Assembly: GCF_019880205.1 (NCBI RefSeq)
Contig: NZ_CP082292.1
Coordinates: 1,922,001-1,986,000 of the forward strand
Length of the DNA stretch: 64,000 nt
Source: Pantoea alfalfae
GTDB lineage: Bacteria > Pseudomonadota > Gammaproteobacteria > Enterobacterales > Enterobacteriaceae
Reading direction: 5' to 3'
Under the pieces are notes generated by a model. That model worked only from the letters and a program-made list of their open reading frames with translations. It did no database searches and was not told the origin of the DNA. This document shows, piece after piece, positions 46,376 through 56,578 of the stretch. Positions within the stretch are counted from its first letter, which is position 1; each line of letters opens with the position of its first letter. A program made the position numbers and the translations under genes.

Positions 46376-47863
46376 TTAGCTATTCAGGTAGCGTTGTTCA
46401 AGATGCTGGCGGAAGAGAGCCGGATTCAGCGCTTCGCCGGTAGCATTGATCAGCAACTGGTCGGTGGAGAAACGGCTGCCGTGCTGCCAGATGTTCTGTT
46501 GCAGCCAGTCAAATACCGGCTGCAGTTCACCATGCTGAATCAGCTCGCTGAGTTGAGGGATGGCCTTCTGAACTGACCGGAACAGCTGTGCGGCATACAT
46601 CGCGCCCAGCGTATAGGTCGGGAAGTAACCAAATGCGCCGTCGGTCCAGTGGATATCCTGCATACAGCCATCGCGATAATTACCCCGGGTATCCAGACCC
46701 AGTGACTGCATCATCTTCTCATCCCACAGCGCCGGAATGTCTTCAACCTCAATCTCGCCTTCAATTAGCGCCTGCTCGATTTCATAGCGCAGAATGACAT
46801 GCGCCGGGTAGCTCAGTTCATCTGCGTCAACCCGGATCAGGCCGGGTTTCACCTGCTGGGTCAGGCGCACGAAATTATCCGCCTGCAGAGCGGGCTGATC
46901 GCCAAAGGTAGCGATCACCTGCGGTAAAATGCGCTGCAGGAATTCGCGGCTGCGACCCAGCTGCATCTCCATAAACAGGCTTTGTGATTCGTGAATAGCC
47001 GTGGAGCGCGCCAGCGCCACTGGCTGACCGCGCCACTGCTGCGGCAGATTCTGCTCATAGCGGGCATGACCGGTTTCGTGAATCACGCCCATCATGGCGC
47101 TGAGAAATTCATTCTCGTTGTAACGGGTGGTGATGCGCACATCTTCCGGGACGCCGCCACAGAAGGGATGCGCACTGATGTCGAGGCGGCCATGGTTAAA
47201 GTCAAAACCCAGCGTCTCCATAATGCTCAGACCGAGCTGACGCTGCGCTGGAATGGCGAACGGCCCGTGCGGCGTGATAAATGACTGCTGTGCCTGTTTT
47301 TCCACGACTTGTTGCAGCAGATCGGGCAGCCAGGTTTTCAGCTCGCCAAAGGTTTCATCCAGTCGGGCGCGGGTCATACCCGGCTCATAGAGATCCAGCA
47401 GCGCATCGTAACGCGAACAGCCACGGGCGTCAGCGCGGCGCTGGGCCTCTTCGCGGCTCAGTCGTACGACTTCTTTGAGGTTGGCGGCAAAGCCCTGCCA
47501 GTCGTTGGCGGGACGCTGAGTGCGCCATGCATGTTCACATACGGAACCGGCGATCGATTTGGCTTCAACAAAATCATCAGGGAGCAGGGTGGCCTGCTGA
47601 TATGCGCGCTGCATCTCGTTGAGGTTGGCCCGCTCGACATCGTTCAGCGACTGCTGCTCGGCGGCTTTAAGCCACTCGCCGACCTGTGGGGCGGTCAGGA
47701 TCTGGTGCTGCAATACGCTCATTTCGGCCAGCGCTTCACCACGCGCCTGACTGCCGCCAGGTGGCATGGTGGTTTGCATGTCACAGCCAGCGATGGCCGT
47801 GACGTGACTGAAACGGGAAAGGCGCTGGAACGTTTTGGTAAGTTGTTGATACGCTGAGGTCAC
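46376..47863 (-). CDS. M32 family carboxypeptidase
   Basis: A 495-residue metallocarboxypeptidase of the Taq family. The zinc motif HExxH is in GVIHETGHARYEQ at about residues 260-272, with the third-ligand Glu in HESQSLFMEMQ about 30 residues later; family motifs DVRITTRYNE and RVDADELSYPAHVILRYEIE are also present. It removes C-terminal residues from peptides, presumably in the cytoplasm since no signal peptide exists. The start is GTG at 47863, with AGGAGT 6 bp upstream. It lies 19 bp beyond the rstB stop on the same strand. Confidence 0.93.
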   Translation of the reverse strand: MTSAYQQLTKTFQRLSRFSHVTAIAGCDMQTTMPPGGSQARGEALAEMSVLQHQILTAPQVGEWLKAAEQQSLNDVERANLNEMQRAYQQATLLPDDFVEAKSIAGSVCEHAWRTQRPANDWQGFAANLKEVVRLSREEAQRRADARGCSRYDALLDLYEPGMTRARLDETFGELKTWLPDLLQQVVEKQAQQSFITPHGPFAIPAQRQLGLSIMETLGFDFNHGRLDISAHPFCGGVPEDVRITTRYNENEFLSAMMGVIHETGHARYEQNLPQQWRGQPVALARSTAIHESQSLFMEMQLGRSREFLQRILPQVIATFGDQPALQADNFVRLTQQVKPGLIRVDADELSYPAHVILRYEIEQALIEGEIEVEDIPALWDEKMMQSLGLDTRGNYRDGCMQDIHWTDGAFGYFPTYTLGAMYAAQLFRSVQKAIPQLSELIQHGELQPVFDWLQQNIWQHGSRFSTDQLLINATGEALNPALFRQHLEQRYLNS

Positions 47864-47882
47864 GTAAGACTCCTTGTGGATT

Positions 47883-49184
47883 TTAACGCAGCGGAATTTC
47901 ACGCAAGGTTAGATCAACCGGCCAGCAAAAGCGAACGCTGGCACCGCCCAGCGGGCTGGACTCAATGGTTACGTTGCCGCTGAGTGCCTGGGCAATGGAG
48001 TGAACAATGGCCAGGCCCAGTCCGCAGCCGCCTGTGGCGCGATCGCGGCTGGGATCAAGCCGGACAAAAGGTTCGAAAACCCGTTCACGTTCGTCGGGCG
48101 GAATGCCCGGGCCGTCATCTTCAACCTGCAGACAACCGACCGGACCGTCGAACCATAAACTGACGCGCAGTCGCTGCTGCGCATAACGCAGCGCGTTGTT
48201 CACCAGGTTATCCAGCACCCGCTCCATCAATCGGGTGTCAGAAATGCCGATGTTTTCACGCTGCGGCAGATCAAGGTCGAGTCGCATGTCCGGGTTGATG
48301 GTGCGGAAATCGTCCAGCCGCTCGCTCAGCCAGCTGGCCAGATCCAGCGATTTAAGATTCAGATCGACGCGCGGCCGGTCAAGACGCGCATAGGTCAGCA
48401 GCTCCTCAATCAGGCTTTCAAGCTGGCCGATGTCGCGATTCAGCGCCACCCGTTCGCCATCCGTAAGGTTATCGCTCATCTCCAGCCGGTAGCGCAGGCG
48501 TACCAGCGGCGTTCTCAGCTCATGGGCAATACCGTCAATCAGCTGCTTCTTGCTGGCGACCAGCGTGTTGATGTTCTCGGCCATCTGGTTAAAGGCGATA
48601 CCCAGCCGGAACAGACTGGAGGTGCTGTCGAAATGGGTACGTACATCCAGTTCGCCCCGGCCAAAGCGCTGTGCCGCTTTTTCCAGGCGCTGCATCTCCT
48701 GCCAGTGCGGGCGGAGCCAGATAAACACCGGCAGCGCCAGCGACATGCCAATAAACACCAGCAGAGCAATATCCAGCAGTCGCATCTGGTGCAGATAAAA
48801 GAGATAGGGAATCGGCCCCACCGATAAGACATAGTGGCTGCGCGGAATATGCTGCAGAAAGGTGTATTGATCGTCGAGCGCCACGATCTCGCCTGCCCGT
48901 AACCGCCGCATGTTGGTCTCATCGAGCTGATATTTGTTCATCGGCTCAATGTGCAGGTCGAACGACAGGCCGAGATCAAGACTCTTGATGGTTTTGTTCC
49001 AGTCACGCGGCGGGATCTCACGCAGTTCGCTGCGGATCAGGTAGAGCGAGCTGGCCATCAGATCATTCATCGACTGCCGGCCCGCGCGCTCAGCGGTGAA
49101 CTTATAGACCAGACCCACCAGCAGCGCCATGACCAGAAAGCAGACAAACAGCAGCAGATAGAACTGAATAAAAAGCTTTCTCAT
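47883..49184 (-). CDS. rstB: Sensor histidine kinase RstB
   Basis: A 433-residue two-component sensor (E. coli RstB 433). Two membrane spans (about residues 5-28 and 136-157) frame a small periplasmic domain; HAMP follows, then the H box GIAHELRTPLVRLRYR with the phospho-accepting His, N box NLVNNALRYA, and G boxes DDGPGIPP and GCGLGLAIVHSI. In Salmonella and E. coli RstB is itself controlled by PhoPQ. It overlaps rstA by 4 bp. Confidence 0.96.
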   Translation of the reverse strand: MRKLFIQFYLLLFVCFLVMALLVGLVYKFTAERAGRQSMNDLMASSLYLIRSELREIPPRDWNKTIKSLDLGLSFDLHIEPMNKYQLDETNMRRLRAGEIVALDDQYTFLQHIPRSHYVLSVGPIPYLFYLHQMRLLDIALLVFIGMSLALPVFIWLRPHWQEMQRLEKAAQRFGRGELDVRTHFDSTSSLFRLGIAFNQMAENINTLVASKKQLIDGIAHELRTPLVRLRYRLEMSDNLTDGERVALNRDIGQLESLIEELLTYARLDRPRVDLNLKSLDLASWLSERLDDFRTINPDMRLDLDLPQRENIGISDTRLMERVLDNLVNNALRYAQQRLRVSLWFDGPVGCLQVEDDGPGIPPDERERVFEPFVRLDPSRDRATGGCGLGLAIVHSIAQALSGNVTIESSPLGGASVRFCWPVDLTLREIPLR

Positions 49185-49906
49185 AATTCGCGCGTATCCC
49201 AGGCCTGGGGTGCGAACAGATAGCCTTTATTGCGGATGGTTTTAATGCGGAACGGCTCGGTGGCACTGTCGTGGAGCTTTTTACGCAGCCTGGAGATGGC
49301 CACGTCGATACTGCGGTCCAGGCCGTCATAACTGACGCCACGCAATGTTTTCAGCAGTGCATCACGGTTAAGCGTCTGACCTGCATGGCTGGCGAGAACC
49401 CACAGCAGATCGAAATCCGCAGTGGAGAGGGCGATCTGCTCGTCAAACAGCGTCACCTGACGGTTCAGGGCATCAATGGTCAGCGAGCCAAAACGCAGCA
49501 TACGATTCGCGGCAGGCGCAGCAGGCGCATCTTCCGGCTGCCCATGCTGGGACTGGCGCAGATGCAGGCGCAGGCGGGCCAGCAGCACAGCGGGTGGTGT
49601 GGTTTTCAGGATGTAATCCTGCGCACCCATCTCCAGGGCCAGAATATGGTTCATGTCGCTGTCCAGTGAGGTAAGCAACACGATTGGTCCCTGCCAGTTG
49701 GCCCGCAGGTCGCGACAGATGGTCATGCCATCTTTGCCCGGCAACATGATATCCAGCATCACCAGGTCGGGCTGCTGTTCGGCGATGACCGCTTCAGCAC
49801 GGTCGCCGCGTGTTTCAACAATGACTTCAATATCGTGACGGCCAAGATAGGCCGCAATCAGCGAACCCACTTCGGGTTCATCTTCTACATAAACAATTTT
49901 GTTCAT
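49181..49906 (-). CDS. rstA: Response regulator RstA
   Basis: A 241-residue OmpR-type regulator. The receiver domain has the acidic pocket (VEDEPE), phospho-acceptor Asp in VMLDIMLPGKDG at about residue 51-53 and Lys in YILKTTPP; the winged helix follows from about 140 (DFDLLWVLASHAGQ ... ISRLRKKLHD). RstA activates asr under acid conditions and feoB, and represses other genes in enterobacteria. Its likely target asr with an RstA-like box lies downstream in this window. Confidence 0.96.
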   Translation of the reverse strand: MNKIVYVEDEPEVGSLIAAYLGRHDIEVIVETRGDRAEAVIAEQQPDLVMLDIMLPGKDGMTICRDLRANWQGPIVLLTSLDSDMNHILALEMGAQDYILKTTPPAVLLARLRLHLRQSQHGQPEDAPAAPAANRMLRFGSLTIDALNRQVTLFDEQIALSTADFDLLWVLASHAGQTLNRDALLKTLRGVSYDGLDRSIDVAISRLRKKLHDSATEPFRIKTIRNKGYLFAPQAWDTREL

Positions 49907-50084
49907 AGTTCACAGGGCAGAGTCAGGGATGAATGAAAGCATATCTTTTCCTGGTCCTGAGCTCTACGTTATCGCACGAAATATCCGTGGCTTGCTGGTA
50001 TATAACCGGCAAAATGTGCAATCATTAGCGCGGCCTTTTTGCGCCAGGTTTGGGATATTGATGATTACTATGAGGAGCGTTAGT

Positions 50085-50498
50085 ATGTCTGATAAAGAGC
50101 TGGCATCAGCCATATACCCTGACCGCATCTGCTTCAATTACAGTGACTTTCTTTCCGCTTCCTGCAAAAAGCGCTGGAGCTTCGTCGATGCTATTTATGG
50201 TGTGATGCCGATATTTGGCATGGTGACACGTAAATCGGCACACCGTTTACAGGGCAGTGACGACCCGTTAAAAGAATTAGCATTACAAATCATTTCCACT
50301 CAGGTTAGCGACGAAATTAATATCGCGCGCCTGATTACTCTCGCAGAACAACAGCATATTAGTCGCTTTGATATCCAGCTCCCTTATCCGCTTTCGGCGG
50401 AGCAGCTGGATGCCATCCACTATGAGTATGCGAAGCCGCTGAACCTCACACAGCAGGATGACCTGCTGTGTGTATCCATTCCAGTGCAGGCACACTGA
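50085..50498 (+). CDS. Conserved-looking protein of unknown function
   Basis: A 137-residue soluble protein starting MSDKELASAIYPDRICFNYS. No signal peptide, membrane span or known motif was found; the C-terminal half (LALQIISTQVSDEINIARLI ... LPYPLSAEQLDAIHYEYAKP) looks helical and acidic. GGAG lies 8 bp before the ATG, and codon use resembles the neighbours, so it is probably real. It occupies the interval between rstA and ydgI that holds folM and glpM (ydgC) in E. coli but is unrelated to them by eye. Confidence 0.7.
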   Translation: MSDKELASAIYPDRICFNYSDFLSASCKKRWSFVDAIYGVMPIFGMVTRKSAHRLQGSDDPLKELALQIISTQVSDEINIARLITLAEQQHISRFDIQLPYPLSAEQLDAIHYEYAKPLNLTQQDDLLCVSIPVQAH

Positions 50499-50517
50499 GA
50501 CCCCTTTTTATCGGGCG

Positions 50518-51909
50518 TTAAGTCGTCAGCTCCCACACGGCGGGCAATGTCGCGGCAATCAGCAATCCCATCGCAATGCGCTCCAGCGAGGTCAGCGCAA
50601 TATCGCCGCGGCCGCCGCGTCGTGCAAACAGAAACAGCAGCAGGCCCGGTGTGTAAAGCACCACTGACATCATCAGGTGCATGGGTCCCGAGGCGTACAA
50701 CAGCCAGATGCCATACACGCTGGCACCCACACCGATTGCCATCGCCAGCGGCTTATGCTGTCCGCGCACCACTTTGATCAGATATAACCCCACCAGCAGA
50801 TAGGGCACCAGAATCATCTCCGAGGCGATGGTCAGCAGGTTGTTGTAGTCAGCACCGGTCAGGGCAATCAGGATCAGGCAGAGCTGAATACTGCCGTTGG
50901 TCAGCCACAGCGAGGCAGCTGGCGCGTTATGGCGGTTCTGCCGGGCGATACTGCGGGGAAAAGCACCCTGTTGCGCGGCAATCAGCGGCACTTCCGCGGC
51001 CATAATCGTCCAGCTCAGATAGGCACCGCACACGGAAACAATCAGACCCACCGCAATCACCGCATCGCCCCAGTGCCCCATCAGTCGGGTCATTAATCCG
51101 GCCATTGACGGGTTACGCATTTCAGCCAGTTCAGCACGCGGCACCACGCCAAGCGACAGCAGTGTCACCAGCAGATAGACCAGCAGCGCAGCCAGCACGG
51201 CGAATAAGGTTGCGCGGCCCACATCCTTTTTCTGGCGTGCACGGGCAGAGACGACCACAGCACCTTCAACCCCGATAAAGACCCACAGGGTAATCAGCAT
51301 GGTCTGCTTAACCTGCTCCCAGAGCGGTTTTCCCAGCGTGACACCGGAAAAATCGAAGCGGAAACGATCATAGTTGAACGCCATCACCGCCAGTACAATA
51401 AACAGCAGCAGCGGCACCAGCTTGCCCAGCGTCGCCATCAGATTGATGCTGGCCGCGGTCTGCACGCCGCGCAGTACCAGCCAGTGAACCAGCCACAGCA
51501 GCACGGACGCACCCAGCATCGCCTGCCAGGTATTGCCATCACCAAAGATAATCCGGTCGGGTGTATCGGTGAAGAAGCTCAGGGCAGAGAAGACAATCAC
51601 CAGATAGGAGACATTGGCGATTACGGCGCATAGCCAGTAGCCCCAGGCGGAACAGAAGCCCATCAGTTCGCCGAACCCGGCGCGTGCATAGGTAAAGATG
51701 CCGCCGTCCAGTTCGGGCTTAAGGCGGGTCAGCAGCAGCATCGCCAGCGACAGAAAAATAATGCCGACACCGGTAATCAGCCACCCCAGCAGCAGCGCGG
51801 CCGGACCGGCCACTGCGGCCATGTTTTGCGGCAGACTGAACACGCCTGCGCCCAGCATTGAGCTGAGCACCAGCGCCGTCAGCGCACCGAGACCTAATTT
51901 TTTCTCCAA
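50518..51909 (-). CDS. ydgI: APC-family basic amino acid antiporter YdgI
   Basis: A 463-residue transporter with 12 spans, of the arginine/ornithine antiporter branch of the APC superfamily (E. coli YdgI 460). The N-terminal MEKKLGLGALTALVLSSMLGAGVFSLPQN with the GxG-type unwound helix 1 and the conserved IGVEGAVVVSARARQKKDVG in the middle are diagnostic. It probably exchanges arginine for ornithine across the inner membrane; the substrate is inferred from the family. It keeps the E. coli order next to ydgH. Confidence 0.92.
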   Translation of the reverse strand: MEKKLGLGALTALVLSSMLGAGVFSLPQNMAAVAGPAALLLGWLITGVGIIFLSLAMLLLTRLKPELDGGIFTYARAGFGELMGFCSAWGYWLCAVIANVSYLVIVFSALSFFTDTPDRIIFGDGNTWQAMLGASVLLWLVHWLVLRGVQTAASINLMATLGKLVPLLLFIVLAVMAFNYDRFRFDFSGVTLGKPLWEQVKQTMLITLWVFIGVEGAVVVSARARQKKDVGRATLFAVLAALLVYLLVTLLSLGVVPRAELAEMRNPSMAGLMTRLMGHWGDAVIAVGLIVSVCGAYLSWTIMAAEVPLIAAQQGAFPRSIARQNRHNAPAASLWLTNGSIQLCLILIALTGADYNNLLTIASEMILVPYLLVGLYLIKVVRGQHKPLAMAIGVGASVYGIWLLYASGPMHLMMSVVLYTPGLLLFLFARRGGRGDIALTSLERIAMGLLIAATLPAVWELTT

Positions 51910-52085
51910 AACTACCTTCCCGCTAGCATATATGGCTGGGTAAATCGGATTCTGTCGCTGGGTTATGTCACACCAAAGGCAGAATACAGGGACAATATCC
52001 GGTAAACAGGCGGAGGATTTTACGGAGAGTGGCAGGGGATGGCAATGCGTGACTATGCAAAACAGCGCAGGAATTATGCAAACAG

Positions 52086-52107
52086 CAGGGCGGCGGGTGC
52101 CGCCCTG
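52086..52107 (-). terminator. Hairpin downstream of ydgH
   Basis: CAGGGCGGC-GGGT-GCCGCCCTG, 9-bp stem just after the ydgH stop; on the minus strand CTGTTTG follows. Confidence 0.55.
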
Positions 52108-52113
52108 GAGGGA

Positions 52114-53067
52114 TTACTTAAACAGGTCAGCCGTAACGGTCAGGTTGCCGCCACTCTGGTTCTGCCACTGACGGGTGACGTGGTAGAACTTGGCACCTTT
52201 ATCGGCTGCACGCTTTGCCACTTCTTCTGAAATCGCCGTTGGTGTACCGAAGTGCCCGGTGAAGGTGACGGTATCAAACGGCTGCATCTGCGCGGCAGTG
52301 ATTGCGTTCACTTCCTGTACGGATTTACCGTTTGGCAGATTGACGGTATAGCGCTTGCCGGTAGAGCTTTGGGTTTCGAAGAAACGGCCCACTTTGTTGC
52401 TTGGCGTTTCAGACGAGGCCACGCCTGGAATCTCGACGTTAGCCGCCGCAGCGCCACCGGTAGCCAGAGCGGCTTTACCCGCTTCTGAATCGGCAGGAAT
52501 CGCATTCGGTGTCTGCACCTTGCGTTCTTTAGCATCCGCTTTATAAACATAGGCGGTGACATACTGATTGCCGCCGCTGTTGGCATCGATCTGGCGAACG
52601 ATAAAGAAGGAGGCCGCGCCTTTCTGTTTAGCCGCTTTTGAAATCGCGTCGTTCACATCCGGCTGGCTGGCAAAGAAGCCGCTGACCGAAACGGTATCGA
52701 ACGGTTCAAGCTTATACGCTTCTGCTTTTGGCAGTTCATTGACGCCATTGAAACGACGGTAGGTCGTGGACTGGGTGGCTGCCGGGGCATCAGCTTTATA
52801 GAGGTCAGCCGTGACGCGCCAGTTACCGCTGTTGCCGTTGCTGTCGTTGATCGCCTGGATGTAATAAGAGGCAGCGCCCATCTGATCTGCACGCTTAGAG
52901 ACCGCATCGGCTGCGTCGCCAATTGCGTTGAAACGACCGGTGATATTAATACGTTCGAATGGCTTCAGCGCGGCCGCTTTTTCTGGCGTTAACTCCTGCG
53001 CAGCGAATGCATTGGCTGCCAGCAGAGACAACAGAGTGGACGCCAGAATAGTGTTCTTCAGCTTCAT
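52114..53067 (-). CDS. ydgH: DUF1471 triple-domain periplasmic protein YdgH
   Basis: A 317-residue secreted protein. Signal peptide MKLKNTILASTLLSLLAANAFA is cleaved at residue 22. Three DUF1471 (BhsA/YhcN-like) domains follow at about residues 28-97, 108-182 and 244-317, each with the motif PFxxxxxxGxF...A...AxxxGAxxxY/F and a final strand pair. DUF1471 proteins respond to stress and act in biofilm and envelope processes; E. coli YdgH is a known triple-domain member of unclear function. It is followed in the minus direction by ydgI. Confidence 0.95.
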   Translation of the reverse strand: MKLKNTILASTLLSLLAANAFAAQELTPEKAAALKPFERINITGRFNAIGDAADAVSKRADQMGAASYYIQAINDSNGNSGNWRVTADLYKADAPAATQSTTYRRFNGVNELPKAEAYKLEPFDTVSVSGFFASQPDVNDAISKAAKQKGAASFFIVRQIDANSGGNQYVTAYVYKADAKERKVQTPNAIPADSEAGKAALATGGAAAANVEIPGVASSETPSNKVGRFFETQSSTGKRYTVNLPNGKSVQEVNAITAAQMQPFDTVTFTGHFGTPTAISEEVAKRAADKGAKFYHVTRQWQNQSGGNLTVTADLFK

Positions 53068-53606
53068 AAAAATAATCCTTCGCCTTACGCAAAAATGAGT
53101 ACGAAAACGTGCTGGACTCTTGATGTATAACAGATTAGCCGCTGATTATTGCATGTTATAAACAGACTGTCGCAGCGATTTTTTGTGTCAGATCGCGTTA
53201 TTCAACCATGATTTTTTCATTTGTTTGTCATCAAACACAGTTATGGCGTGTTTTCGTGCGGGTTACCATTAAAAGCGGTAACTGTTAGCGCTTAAACAGT
53301 TAATACATTGTTAAATAAAGGTTTTTATTGAAGATTAATTCGGCCGGGCACAATTTATTCTGGCAGATTATCTGCTTGCAGGACTGTTTCGCAGTGGGAT
53401 TACGCAGCTTTTTTAGCAGAATCCTGAATAATCATGTGAATGTCACTACTCTGCGTAGCTGCTCTGGATCGCTCGTCACATTTTAAGTAGGTCATAAACA
53501 CTTTGAAATACATGCATTCCGACTATAAGTCGCTGAAACGCTGTTTTAGCTGCGATGTCGTCATGCAGATCCGGGCCATCATCCTTAACCGATGAAAGGA
53601 AACACT
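53068..53606. other. Long leader region upstream of pntA
   Basis: About 540 bp with no ORF worth calling. It is AT-rich in its first half and carries a hairpin-capable AACTGTT-N8-AACAGTT at about 53280-53302. It must hold the divergent promoters of ydgH and pntAB; no operator or RNA family was recognised. Confidence 0.5.
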
Positions 53607-55139
53607 ATGTTAATTGGAATCCCCAAGGAAAGGTTGCCAAACGAGTCGCGCGTGGCTGCCACGCCAAAGACCGTGGAACAACTCATTAAGCTGGGTTTCA
53701 GCGTCACCCTGGAGCATGACGCCGGTCAACGCGCCAGCTTTGATGATGAAAGCTACAGAGCAGCAGGTGCCACACTCTGCGACCAGAAACAGGTATGGCA
53801 GTCCGATATCGTTCTGAAGGTGAATGCACCGGATGAGGATGAGATTGCGCTCACCCGGGCGGGCAGCACGCTGGTCAGCTTTATCTGGCCTGCACAGAAT
53901 CCCGACCTGCTTTCAAAGCTGGCTGCGCGTCAGGTCACCGTCATGGCAATGGACTCGGTACCGCGTATTTCGCGGGCGCAGTCGCTGGATGCTCTGAGCT
54001 CGATGGCGAACATTGCCGGTTATCGCGCTATCGTCGAAGCCGCCCATGAATTTGGACGCTTCTTTACCGGTCAGATCACCGCCGCCGGAAAAGTGCCACC
54101 GGCCAAAGTTATGGTGATTGGGGCCGGTGTGGCAGGGCTGGCCGCGATCGGTGCAGCGGGCAGTCTGGGCGCGATTGTCCGGGCCTTTGATACCCGCCCT
54201 GAAGTTAAAGAGCAGGTGCAGAGTATGGGTGCCGAATTCCTTGAACTCGATTTCGAAGAGGAAGCGGGCAGTGGCGATGGTTACGCTAAAGTCATGTCCG
54301 AGGCGTTCATTAAAGCGGAGATGGCACTGTTTGCCAGCCAGGCTAAAGAGGTGGACATCATTGTCACCACGGCGCTGATCCCAGGCAAACCGGCACCGAA
54401 ACTGATCACCGAAGAGATGATCGCCAGCATGAAACCAGGCAGCGTAATTGTTGATCTGGCGGCGCAGACCGGCGGCAACTGTGCGCTGACCGTCGCTGAT
54501 CAGGTGACCGTAACGCCTAACGGCGTGAAAATTATCGGTTATACCGATCTGCCCAGCCGTCTCGCAACTCAATCTTCCCAGCTTTACGGCACCAACCTTG
54601 TCAATCTGATTAAGCTGCTGTGTAAAGAGAAAAATGGCGAAATCCAGGTCGATTTCGACGATGTAGTGGTGCGGGGCGTGACTGTCGTGCGTGAGGGTGA
54701 AGTCACCTGGCCAGCACCGCCGATTCAGGTCTCTGCTGCGCCACAGGCTAAACCGGCAGCCCAGAAACCCGCAGAGAAGGCTGAAGCAAAGCCTGTGTCT
54801 CCGTGGCGTAACTACCTGCTGATCGCACTGGCTGTCGTGCTGTTTGGCTGCCTCGCAAACGTAGCGCCAGCTGAGTTCCTCTCCCACTTTACCGTGTTCG
54901 CGCTCGCCTGTGTGGTGGGTTATTACGTGGTCTGGAACGTCAGTCACGCGCTGCATACGCCGCTGATGTCCGTTACCAACGCCATCTCCGGCATTATCGT
55001 CATCGGTGCGGTACTGCAGATGGGCCACGGTGGCTGGGTCACCTTTATCTCCTTTATTGCCGTGCTGATTGCCAGCATCAATATCTTTGGTGGCTTTACC
55101 GTCACCCAGCGCATGCTGAAAATGTTTCGTAAGGGGTAA
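53607..55139 (+). CDS. pntA: NAD(P) transhydrogenase subunit alpha
   Basis: A 510-residue subunit (E. coli 510) of the proton-translocating transhydrogenase that reduces NADP+ with NADH. Domain I (NAD binding) has [20 protein letters not shown] at about residues 170-189 and the [12 protein letters not shown] alanine-dehydrogenase-like start; a linker rich in Ala/Pro/Lys around 375-400 precedes four membrane spans of domain II. AAAGGA is before the chosen ATG; a short in-frame ATG 15 bp upstream lacks one. It is followed 3 bp later by pntB. Confidence 0.97.
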   Translation: MLIGIPKERLPNESRVAATPKTVEQLIKLGFSVTLEHDAGQRASFDDESYRAAGATLCDQKQVWQSDIVLKVNAPDEDEIALTRAGSTLVSFIWPAQNPDLLSKLAARQVTVMAMDSVPRISRAQSLDALSSMANIAGYRAIVEAAHEFGRFFTGQITAAGKVPPAKVMVIGAGVAGLAAIGAAGSLGAIVRAFDTRPEVKEQVQSMGAEFLELDFEEEAGSGDGYAKVMSEAFIKAEMALFASQAKEVDIIVTTALIPGKPAPKLITEEMIASMKPGSVIVDLAAQTGGNCALTVADQVTVTPNGVKIIGYTDLPSRLATQSSQLYGTNLVNLIKLLCKEKNGEIQVDFDDVVVRGVTVVREGEVTWPAPPIQVSAAPQAKPAAQKPAEKAEAKPVSPWRNYLLIALAVVLFGCLANVAPAEFLSHFTVFALACVVGYYVVWNVSHALHTPLMSVTNAISGIIVIGAVLQMGHGGWVTFISFIAVLIASINIFGGFTVTQRMLKMFRKG

Positions 55140-55142
55140 CAC

Positions 55143-56531
55143 ATGTCTGGCGGATTAGTCACTGCAGCCTATATTGTGGCTGCAATTCTTTTCATCTGTA
55201 GCCTTGCGGGTCTCTCGCGTCACGAGACCTCAAAGCGCGGGAATATTTTTGGTATCAGCGGCATGGCGATTGCGCTGGTTGCCACCATCTTTGGCCCGGA
55301 CAGCGGAAATGTCGTCTGGATCCTGCTGGCGATGGTCATTGGCGGCGCTATCGGGATTCGTCTGGCGAAGAAAGTCGAAATGACAGAAATGCCGGAGCTG
55401 GTCGCGATTCTGCACAGCTTTGTCGGCCTGGCCGCTGTGCTGGTCGGCATCAACAGTTACATCGACCACGCGCCTGGCCTGCCAGCCGTGATGGAGAATA
55501 TCCATCTGAGCGAAGTGTTTATCGGTATCTTTATTGGTGCTGTCACCTTCACCGGTTCGCTGGTAGCGTTTGGCAAGCTGTGCGGCAAAATCTCTTCAAA
55601 ACCGCTGGCGTTACCGCATCGTCACAAGCTGAATCTGCTGGCGCTGGTCGTCTCGTTCCTGCTGCTGCTGTGGTTTGTTAACACCAGCAGCACGGGTGCT
55701 CAGGTGTTCGCACTGCTCCTGATGACAGTGATTGCGCTGGCGTTTGGCTGGCATCTGGTTGCCTCTATCGGCGGCGCGGACATGCCGGTTGTGGTGTCGA
55801 TGCTGAACTCCTATTCAGGCTGGGCCGCTGCCGCTGCCGGTTTTATGCTGAGCAACGATCTGCTGATTGTAACCGGTGCACTGGTGGGGTCGTCGGGTGC
55901 GATTCTCTCCTACATCATGTGCAAAGCGATGAACCGTTCGTTCATCAGCGTGATTGCGGGCGGGTTTGGCACGGAAGTCAGCAGCGGCGATGACAGTCAG
56001 GAAGCGGGCGAGCATCGTGAAATCACAGCTGAAGAAACCGCAGAGATGCTCAAGGCATCCAGCTCGGTGATTATTACCCCTGGCTACGGTATGGCAGTGG
56101 CGCAGGCGCAGTACCCGGTTGCGGAAATTACTGCCCGACTGCGTGCACTCGGCATCAACGTGCGCTTCGGCATTCATCCGGTGGCAGGGCGTCTGCCGGG
56201 TCACATGAACGTGCTGCTGGCCGAGGCCAAAGTACCTTATGACGTGGTGCTGGAGATGGATGAGATCAACGACGATTTCAGCGACACCGACACGGTGCTG
56301 GTTATCGGTGCCAATGACACGGTTAACCCGGCGGCGCAGGATGACCCCCGCAGCCCGATTGCGGGCATGCCGGTACTGGAAGTGTGGAAAGCGCACAATG
56401 TCGTGGTGTTTAAACGCTCAATGAACACCGGTTATGCTGGCGTACAGAATCCGCTGTTCTTCAAAGAGAATAGTCAGATGCTGTTTGGCGATGCCAAAGC
56501 CAGCGTGGAAGCCATTCTCAAAGCGCTGTAA
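55143..56531 (+). CDS. pntB: NAD(P) transhydrogenase subunit beta
   Basis: A 462-residue subunit (E. coli 462). Nine or so membrane spans form the proton channel (residues 1-260), followed by the NADP(H)-binding domain III with [34 protein letters not shown] and [14 protein letters not shown]. It forms the active complex with PntA. Confidence 0.97.
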   Translation: MSGGLVTAAYIVAAILFICSLAGLSRHETSKRGNIFGISGMAIALVATIFGPDSGNVVWILLAMVIGGAIGIRLAKKVEMTEMPELVAILHSFVGLAAVLVGINSYIDHAPGLPAVMENIHLSEVFIGIFIGAVTFTGSLVAFGKLCGKISSKPLALPHRHKLNLLALVVSFLLLLWFVNTSSTGAQVFALLLMTVIALAFGWHLVASIGGADMPVVVSMLNSYSGWAAAAAGFMLSNDLLIVTGALVGSSGAILSYIMCKAMNRSFISVIAGGFGTEVSSGDDSQEAGEHREITAEETAEMLKASSSVIITPGYGMAVAQAQYPVAEITARLRALGINVRFGIHPVAGRLPGHMNVLLAEAKVPYDVVLEMDEINDDFSDTDTVLVIGANDTVNPAAQDDPRSPIAGMPVLEVWKAHNVVVFKRSMNTGYAGVQNPLFFKENSQMLFGDAKASVEAILKAL

Positions 56532-56539
56532 TAAAAAAA

Positions 56540-56559
56540 GGGCGGCTAATCCGCCGCCC
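56540..56559. terminator. Terminator between pntB and uspE
   Basis: GGGCGGC-TAATCC-GCCGCCC; on the minus strand it is followed by T7, so it is a strong terminator for uspE and probably also ends pntAB transcripts. Confidence 0.8.
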
Positions 56560-56578
56560 GTCTTCTATCAGGGGAGAA

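Noticed and set aside
53913-55142. 409-codon minus-strand ORF
   Set aside because: It lies entirely opposite pntA, which is a full-length conserved gene; the open antisense frame follows from GC-rich codon bias.
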